NCBI RefSeq assembly: GCF_022581195.2
Contig: NC_061452.1
Span: 937,501 to 1,001,500, forward strand
Direction: 5' to 3'
DNA: 64,000 bases
DNA from: Helicoverpa zea
Lineage: Eukaryota > Arthropoda > Insecta > Lepidoptera > Noctuidae
The notes under the pieces were generated by a model. The model did not search any database. It worked only from the letters and a program-made list of their open reading frames with translations, and was not told the DNA's origin. How positions within the stretch are numbered: the first letter of the stretch is position 1; each line of letters opens with the position of its first letter. This document shows positions 53,301 through 62,300 of the stretch, piece after piece. The position numbers and the translations under genes were made by a program.

Positions 53301-56300
53301 AGTACAACATTCAAATGTACAGTTTTGACAAATAGATTGCGTGTCGTAATATTTTACATCTTGAATTCACAAAATTAATCATATCTTTTGATAGAGTGAA
53401 TCGATTTCGATGAAACAAAAACTAAGTAATACCCCAAGTTACGTAGAATTTTTGTATATAAGCATTGTCTGCATTTAATTCGTAGATTTTACGTGAATCC
53501 CGAACAAACAAACAGATAAACAGACAAACAGACAAACAGACAAACAGACAAACAGACAAAAATGACAAAAATGATGGAAATGGGTTCTGTTAGTTATCCT
53601 TTAACATGCTGGCTATTTTTTTTGTTAATTTCTTCAATGTACAAAAATTACTTTTCTACAGATTTATTATATGTATAGATAACTGTTATTTTACGTTACG
53701 TACATTATACGTTAATTTAAATCTTGATCGATATTGTGCCACGTTTTATAATTTATTTCTTTTCATTAAGCTAGATTAATTTTATTTTATTTATTAGGGA
53801 TAACAAACAATTACACACTTATTAAAAATCTAACAAAATGGTTAAGTAGTATACATCAGTGTGCAACTCACGACGTTATCCACAGCTGAAACAAATAGTA
53901 ATGTACATCATGCACGAGTAGTTAAAACTAAAATTACAGACTATGAGAAACAGACAATTTTAAACAAGTGAAGCGAAGTAAAACATAAAAAGAAAAAAAT
54001 GTATATATGTATATCTAAAGCAATGATTGACACTATCTTTTTATAGTTTTAGTGAGAACATTTCTAAATTGACTATGTGTAAAAGAAAAGTCTAAATCCA
54101 GATCCGAGGACAAAGTATTATAATTTTTTACCATGCGACACAGAGGCGCGCGCTGTCCAGCGTTAGTACGGCTGGAAGAAACAGCAAACAGTGGACGAGC
54201 GCGCACCCCGCGCCTATTGACGGTACGGGGAACTATATAACATAATTGATTAGTTATATCTGAGCAATCATACTTGTTGTTACACAAATCATATAGTAGT
54301 ATTGTTTCTAGGAACGTACGTCTTGCCTGTAGGGTAGGAAGTTTATAGAAATCTAATAAATTTTCATAGGACATAATTTTGCGGTAGCACCGATAATGAG
54401 TAGCTTTAAGAAATTTGTGTTGTACAGCTTCAAGATTTTCAATATATATTTTGTAATAAGGGTTCCATATCTGTACACCATACTCTAACTGTGATCTTAC
54501 GAGTGATTTGAACAAGTGAATATAAGTATTACAGCGTTTAAAATCAATCATACACCTCATAACAAATCCGAACATTCGAAATGCGTTACTTATAATTTTA
54601 TTGATGTGTTGATCAAGATGTAGCTTGCTATCTAGTAGTACTCCAAGATCCCTAACTGAAGTTACCTTTTGTAGTGGCACATTGTCTAGGTTATATGTCG
54701 TCTGAAATACATTTTTCTTTTTGGTGAATGTGACTGCCAAACATTTTGAAAAACTGAGTTGGATCTTGTTTCTTAAGCAGTACATAGAGAATCTGTTTAA
54801 ATCTTCCTGAAACTTATGGCAGTCATCAATACTCTGTATTTTTTTGAAGATTTTCAGATCATCAGCATAAAGAAGAAATTTAGAATTTTTAAAACAATCG
54901 TCTATGTCGTTAATAAATAAGATGAACAAGAGGGGACCCAGTATAGATCCCTGGGGCACGCCGGAGGTAACCCTAATGGACGTCGACTCATGACCTTTGA
55001 TAACTACCTTTTGAGTTCTGTTTGAGACATAGGATGCGAACCAGCGAAGCAAGTCACCTCGTATTCCATTGTAGGCTATCTTTGTCAAAAGAAGTTCATG
55101 ATCTACCTTATCGAAAGCTTTCCGAAAATCTGTGTAGACAGCATCAACTTGTATTTGTTTGTCCATACTGTTAAACAGGAAATCAGTGAAGGTCAATAAA
55201 TTTGTTATAGTGGACCTTTTTTTAACAAATCCGTGCTGTTGTTTTATTATTACATTATTTAATATTGGACTAATTTCGTTATGGACAAGCCTTTCAAAAA
55301 GCTTCGATAAGGCAGGCAAAATAGAGATAGGACGGTAGTTTTCAATGTCGCTTTTGGAACCTGATTTATGAACAGGTGTTATATGTGCTTTTTTCCATAT
55401 CTCTGGAAATGTGCCCTCCGATATACATTTATTAAATATGATATGAAGGGGTACACATATACTATCTGAGGTCATTTTGAGGTAATATGCCGATATCCCG
55501 TCAGGTCCGGGGCCCTTGGTGGTGTCCAGTGATTGTAGGGCCTTTAAAACTTTATCAAGGCTGAATGATATACTGCTCAATAAAGTACAGTCATCGTTAT
55601 AGGCATTCGTCGGTAACCAACTATTTGAATCAAAAGTCGATTCCTCATAGACCGAATAAAAGAAATCGGAAAACATATTACAGATTTTTGTAGGATCACT
55701 AGCGCAGTTACCTTTATAGGACATATTAGAGGGTATACCAGGATTACCCTTACGGTGTGAGATGTAACTCCAAAGATACTTAACGTTTTTATTTATATTA
55801 TCCTCAACCGAAAGAATATAATTATTGTAACTTTTTTTACATTCCGCTTGAAATCTATGCCTAAGCAAGGAGAATTGCTCGTAATCTGATATGTTGTTGT
55901 ATGTTTTCCATTTTACCCAAGCATTATTTTTGTTTTTAAACATGTGAATCAGCGACTTAGAGAACCATACGGGGAATTTCGTTGATCTCTTAATAGTTTT
56001 TGGAGCGTAATTCTTGATGGTGCGAAAAATAACATTATAGAGTGCGTTTACTGAATCATCAGCTGACAAACCTTTGAAAACATTTAACCAATCAACGTTA
56101 CACAACTCCTGATTTATTGAATCATAATCAGCTTTATACAAATTGTATTTCGTTAGTGTCGCCCGCGGAAGCGTTCGTATTAATTTATATTGGAAAGTTA
56201 AACAGAAAGGGGGGTGATAGCGATCCACTGGTAAAAGTTCAGACTGTGGAACATGCAAGCAGCAGTCGTGATTACTTATAGCCAAATCCAGAATGCGCTT

Positions 56301-59300
56301 CTTGTGGTTTCTCAAGGAATTAAACTGAAACGCATTGATTAGCGACATAAAATTTACCAAATGTTCACTAGCACATGAATTACTATCAAAAAGCTAGATT
56401 AAACGCATAGTACATAACTAAACAAAATTTAGATAATATGTAAGCATCTGTAAAAGTATACCACCCGTTGAAATACTAGAAAAAACAATAACATAGCCCA
56501 GTCATGCTGACACCAAAAAAAAACATTCTATGCTTTATGGTCGATATTGATGAAAAAAGTTTTCAGTAGCCACTATCTTTAGAGACCATCAAAAAATTGG
56601 TAAACTTGTACAATTAACTGAAATAGGAGCACCGATGTTATTTAGATTATTATGATTGAGGTTTTATCTAATAACAGGATATTGTTATTACATATTGGAA
56701 TAGGTATTATTATGGTATTGTAATGTCAGGTCAAAGTATGGTACTATTTTCCTTGATTGTTTCGATAGTAAAAATTGAGAGTGATTTAGTTTTTTTTTTA
56801 TCAATTTCATTTCAATTTTCCTTCTTTTTTGGCAATAATAATACTTCTGCTACAGTTAAAGTTAAGTTAAGTTAGCTAAGTTACACTTTTTTGCCTAAAA
56901 TCGCTGAAAAGTTTACACTGAAAAAAAAAAACAAGTTATAACACATCCACTTATATCTACTGTCAAAGCAATACAAGGTACCTGGGTACTTATAAACAAC
57001 TTAAAAGTTTCACAGTATTTCAGTCTACATGAAGAATTTTGATAAAAGTCATCAAAATAATTCAGTATAACATTTCAAAAGGGTAAAACCGCAATAAACT
57101 GCTAGTTGAAGAACTATCGACCCATTTCCCTCCTAAGCCACGTATATAAGCTGTTCTCAAGAGTGATCACGAACCGACTTGCGCGAAGACTCGACGAATT
57201 CCAACCACCGGAGCAGGCTGGGTTTCGGAGCGGATACGGCACTATAGACCACATCCACACAGTGCGGCAGATTATACAGAAGACCGAAGAGTATAATCAG
57301 CCCCTGTGTCTAGCATTTGTGGACTATGAGAAGGCCTTTGACTCGGTTGAAATCTGGTCTGTTCTGGAGTCCCTGCAGCGTTGTCAAGTAGATTGGCGAT
57401 ACATCCAAGTGATGAGATGTCTCTACGAAGCCGCTACAATGTCCGTCCAAGTACAGAATCAGCAAACAAGGCCCATACCGTTGCATCGAGGAGTGAGACA
57501 AGGGGATGTTATTTCCCCGAAACTGTTCACTAATGCAATGGAGGATATGTTCAAAACGCTGAACTGGAAAGGACGCGGCATCAACATCAATGGCGAACAC
57601 ATCTCTCACTTGCGATTTGCTGACGATATCGTCATCATGGCGGAAACGCTGCAGGACCTACAACAGATGCTGAACGACCTGGCTGAATCTTCTCTACGCA
57701 TCGGCCTACGGATGAACTTGGACAAAACCAAGGTCATGTTCAATGAACATGTTCTACCGGAACCGATTGCGATACACGGCGCCGTTCTCGAAGTTGTTCG
57801 GAAATATGTATACCTCGGGCAGACATTGCAGTTAGGTAGAAACAACTTTGAGGACGAGGTGAATAGGAGAATTCAGTTGGGTTGGGCTGCATTTGGGAAG
57901 CTACGTCGAGTCCTAACATCGTCGATCCCACAGTGCCTAAAGACAAAAGTCTTTAATCAGTGCGTCCTACCTGTCATGACTTACGGAGCCGAAACGTGGA
58001 CACTGACGGTACGGCTGGTCCACAAGTTTAAAGTCGCTCAGCGGGCTATGGAAAGGGCTATGCTCGGCGTTTCTCTGAGGGATCGCATCAGAAATGAGGT
58101 AATCCGTCAGAGAACCAAGGTCATCGACATAGCCTATCGAATCAGCAAGCTGAAGTGGCAGTGGGCTGGCCATATTAGCCGAAGAACCGATAACCGTTGG
58201 GGTAAACGAGTTCTAGAGTGGAGACCGCGCCTCGGCAAACGTAGTGTAGGACGTCCTCAGGCACGGTGGAGTGATGACTTGCGCAAGACGGCTGGCAGGA
58301 GCTGGATGCGAGAAGCCGAAAATCGATCTCAGTGGCGTGCACTTGGAGAGGCCTATGTCCAGCAGTGGACTGCGATAGGCTGATGATGATGATGATGATG
58401 AAACTGCTAGTTCGGAATACAATTAAAGCTGTCCCAAAGAATGTACAGAACAAACTATAATTACCACCAGTCGCCACGCGTCGATTGAACGCAAAAACAA
58501 AACAAAATTGAATCCAGATCTGCCTAATAAAACAGATAGGAACATAATGGATAACGACGTATGTCTATTCCGGTTAATACCGTCCGTCTGCCGGCCGTCC
58601 GTCACCGTCCGGCACTGTACGAACCGGAATATGAAACTTTAATCGTGGCCCGGCGAGCTCGCACGGTTATTTCTGTACCGCTATTTTTGAGTATGCACTA
58701 GTTATTGAAAATTGATTTTATTTTATGATTATAATTTATTAAAAAGTTGGCTATCATTTGAACATCTTTGGCAGTCCTTACGGATAGTCAGAATTCAGAA
58801 CTTCTGGCAACCAGTCTTAACCAGTAACTGGGTTGTGGAGGTCAGATAGGCAGTCGTTCCATGGAGAACTCAGATTCTCAGCTGCATCCTGTTAGACTGG
58901 AAGCCGACCCCCATGTTGGGAAAAGATTAGGCAGATAAGTTTATTAAAAACCTGGAAATAATCAAGTTGTCAGTTGTTTAATGTCGTGTGAGCCTCATCC
59001 CAGTTATTTGCATAATATTTCGGAAATAATTCTTCTATTTTGGTACAATACGGTCGACCTGACATCACTGAAGCATAACTTTAAATACAACATCTACTGA
59101 CTTTAAGAAGATTGACCCATTTAAAACACTCACCCAGTTTTCGGTTAGGAGTTTAAGATGGCAAATCTTTGATTGACATAATCCCCTAAGCGGAGAAGTT
59201 TTTAAACAACCAACAGAAACATAACTAGGCGATTCCCCGCGGTTTCACTCGCGTCCCTTGGACACTTCGTACCGGTCAGTAGTTCCCACGTTTGTGTTAC

Positions 59301-62300
59301 TCGGGAAAAGTGTAGTTTTCCAGAAGTGAAATATGTTTTTCAAATCAGTTCAGTAGTTTCGGAGCCTTTAAGGTACAAATAAACAAATGTTTCCTTTTTA
59401 TTATATTTTATAGTATAGATATGTATTATATAGTATATAGATATGTAAACATACATGTTTGTTTGTCATCAGGTATGGTGGTGAATGGGTTCGTGAACGT
59501 GGTCATCACCACGATAGAAAAGAGATTTGGCTTGAGGTCTATGCAGACTGGAGTTATAGCTGGAGGGTAAGATATCTTTATATACCTAATTTCTCTGAAA
59601 AGTATGTTATACCCGGATTTTCTTGATCATATTTAGAGGTTGTTGTTAAGTGTGTCTTTTCAGCTAACTTGGAAGATAAATGTCATTTGTATTTCGTCCT
59701 CTTAGAATTTTTAACAAAGTTTAGAGTTAAGACAACAACAACATAACACAAAGTTTAGAGTTTCTTACGTGTTCCTTACTCAAAGTATACCTACTTTGAA
59801 TGTGACCTGTGACATGGTATCTACTATCCTATTCTTTGTTCCTAGATATGACATGGCATCATTCGCGTGCCTAGCGCCAGTGACGTACCTAGGTGGTCGC
59901 ACGGGCTCCTCCAAGCCGCGATGGTTGGGCCTCGGGGTGCTTCTCATGGGCACGGGGTCCCTGCTGTTTGCGTTGCCACACTTCCTAGTCCCGAACTACA
60001 AAATAGCGGGGAATGAGGCCGCTGACTTGTGCACGCCGAATCGAACGGTGAGTTGGACTTTTTCATTAAATATACCCAATTTCTTGTTGGTCTGCTCTAG
60101 GTAGTTTTACCATGGTTGCCTTTAGTGAACAGATATACACTTCCTTTAGTATAAAATAAGTTTAATAAGCAACAATAAAGACAGGGCAGCGAAACTGTTG
60201 CCATGTTATTTGGAGATTTCATTTCATCGAAAGTTTTCAAGTCCTAATCATGGAAGGTAACTCGCAGTGATATCAAATTTCAATAACGCAATCAAGAGCC
60301 CATAGGTCCTCGAAAAGAGGTCAACAAAGCCAACCAAACTCCAAATTAATTTAAGATAATAATAGTCCATTTTCAATCAAAACTTCGCCTATGTTCATTC
60401 AATTTTACGTTGAACCGTTGAACTCAAACTTCGGGCCCTTGTCTATGACTCGTGGGTCTGAGTGAATGAGCTTGAATGTGGGCAGAGGCGCGGTGCATTC
60501 AGCCAACGCCGACATTGTGCGGCGTCGTCACACAATGCGACCAATCTCTGTGATTAATCGAATTGGATCAACATCCATATCTGCCTGGAAATGTTGGCTG
60601 GACAATGCATAGATCATTATAGGTGTTAAAACTTCAGCCTACCTATATTTTCACTGTTTTTAGCACACAACATTATTTAGGAAGCTGTACTGGGATTCTA
60701 TAAAACTCGATCAACAACTCGCATTTCACTTCGATTCGTAATGTCATTTCATACTTTAGGGGAGGTAGGGGAGGGATGGGCACTTTTTCACAATTTATTG
60801 CATAAAAAATCAGATTTTACAGATCATTATCAACTTTTATTGCCATTTCTTATATTCGGCTAGATATAATGAAAGAGCTTTCCTAAAAATTACAATCAGT
60901 TTCAACATTACGAGATATTTAAACGGTTTTATTTAGCTCACCCCGTTTGTTTTATTATTTATTCTTGGATCAAATTTAGTAATTCAAATTTCACCCTCTT
61001 CCTGTCAACCGATTGGTCTGAAATTTTGTATACACCTTTAATTAAATCCAATATGGCCGCCGGCACAAAATGGCACAGCCCCCTCAATATGGGTATCAAA
61101 TGAAAGGGCTACACAAGTAGAATACTGTCAGCAACCCCAGCGGGGCGCAACAGGGCCAAGGCCTGCCTGCACGTCGATTCTATAAAATTCGAACAACAAC
61201 TCGCATTTCACTTTAAACTATACTATTAGACTAAAATAAAAACGTGGGGCCCATTAACTATTGCTGTAGTACTCTCTTCTAAAGGTATAATAGGTGTGGA
61301 TTGCATCGACTTACTATAATTGTAACTGGAGATTTTGACAATCAATAATTAATAATAGAAAATACACATACCTTTCATTAGTTTTCTCTTTATAACGATC
61401 CGAAACCGCAACAAAATATTTAAGTACTTTTACGAGTGTTTGTTCTTGACAACTCACAGAAATGACAGATAGTCTATGGATGAACACCGTTACCAGTCGG
61501 TAACGTAAACTACCCAATTAAAAAAAAACAAAACTATGATCAGAAATCAGAATAAAAGGACCCCCCTTTTATTCTGATTTGATCATGTCTCCCAACTGCC
61601 CATCTCTCCCCTACCTCCCCTATAGATAGACAGATTTTGACAAATCTGTCAAAATCTCGACTTTGATTTAGTTCAACTTGTCAACACGCTCGATAGTGAA
61701 GCGCTAGTGTAGTTTGACAATGTCAACCACGAAACTTTAAGGTAGAATTCCGTGGGTCGCGATTGTCGCAGCCGCGCGCGACAAAAGTCAACCTATGAAA
61801 ATGTATGGCACCGCTGCCGAGGCCTGCGACAGTCGCGCGCGGACGACGAATTTCGTGAGCCGCTCGCGGCCGTACGCTTCTCAACATGGTCTAGCGCTTA
61901 ATAACATCTATAGAATTTTAGTAAAACCAGAATTAAATTTTTGACAATGCCGCGAGCAGCTTACGAAATTCGTCGGCCGCGCGCGACTGTCACGGGCCTC
62001 GACAACGGTGCCATACATTTTCAAAGGTTGACTATTGTCGCGTCCACGGAATTCTACCTTTAGATCGAAGTCGAAGTGAGAGTGATGTCGAAGTGAGTTG
62101 TGATATTTTATAGAATCGACATGCTGCTCAGCCGAACAGCAAAATTATTTTCGTGGCATAGCAGTTTCAATGCGAATTCAATAAATTGCTAATAGACCAG
62201 AATATGGCAAATTGGCGAACTGTCAAACGAGTTTTCAGCGCACTATAACGTAGCTATTTTCCGATAAATATTCGTAACACAAATGTTAGTCTATTTAGGA

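Larger units (their letters stand above)
32469..53767. other. Oatp intron 2, left part
   Basis: About 21 kb without recognised exons; exons 2 and 3 join in phase without any intervening exon. It holds MITEs at 34260-34520, 38418-38895 and 45024-45206, repeat fragments at 36040-36195, 42355-42440 with 42780-42815, 46000-46140, 47985-48120 and 50810-50855, SINE relatives at 43810-43970 and 51105-51340, the GC-rich fold-back element 51382-51749, and a TCGA-rich patch at 48570-48710. Long ORFs in this region show no family motif. Confidence 0.55.
58413..59472. other. Oatp intron 2, right end
   Basis: Contains a CpG-rich patch with repeated CCGTCCG (58578-58613), a SINE fragment on the plus strand at 58775-58938 and a dispersed repeat fragment at 59225-59400. 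It ends in the acceptor tttgtcatcag at 59472. Confidence 0.5.

Noticed and set aside
53507..53560. CRISPR-like short repeats
   Set aside because: The units are directly adjacent without unique spacers; it is a simple microsatellite.
57310..58477. Antisense ORFs over the RTE reverse transcriptase
   Set aside because: They are shadows of the sense reading frame, which has all the RT motifs.
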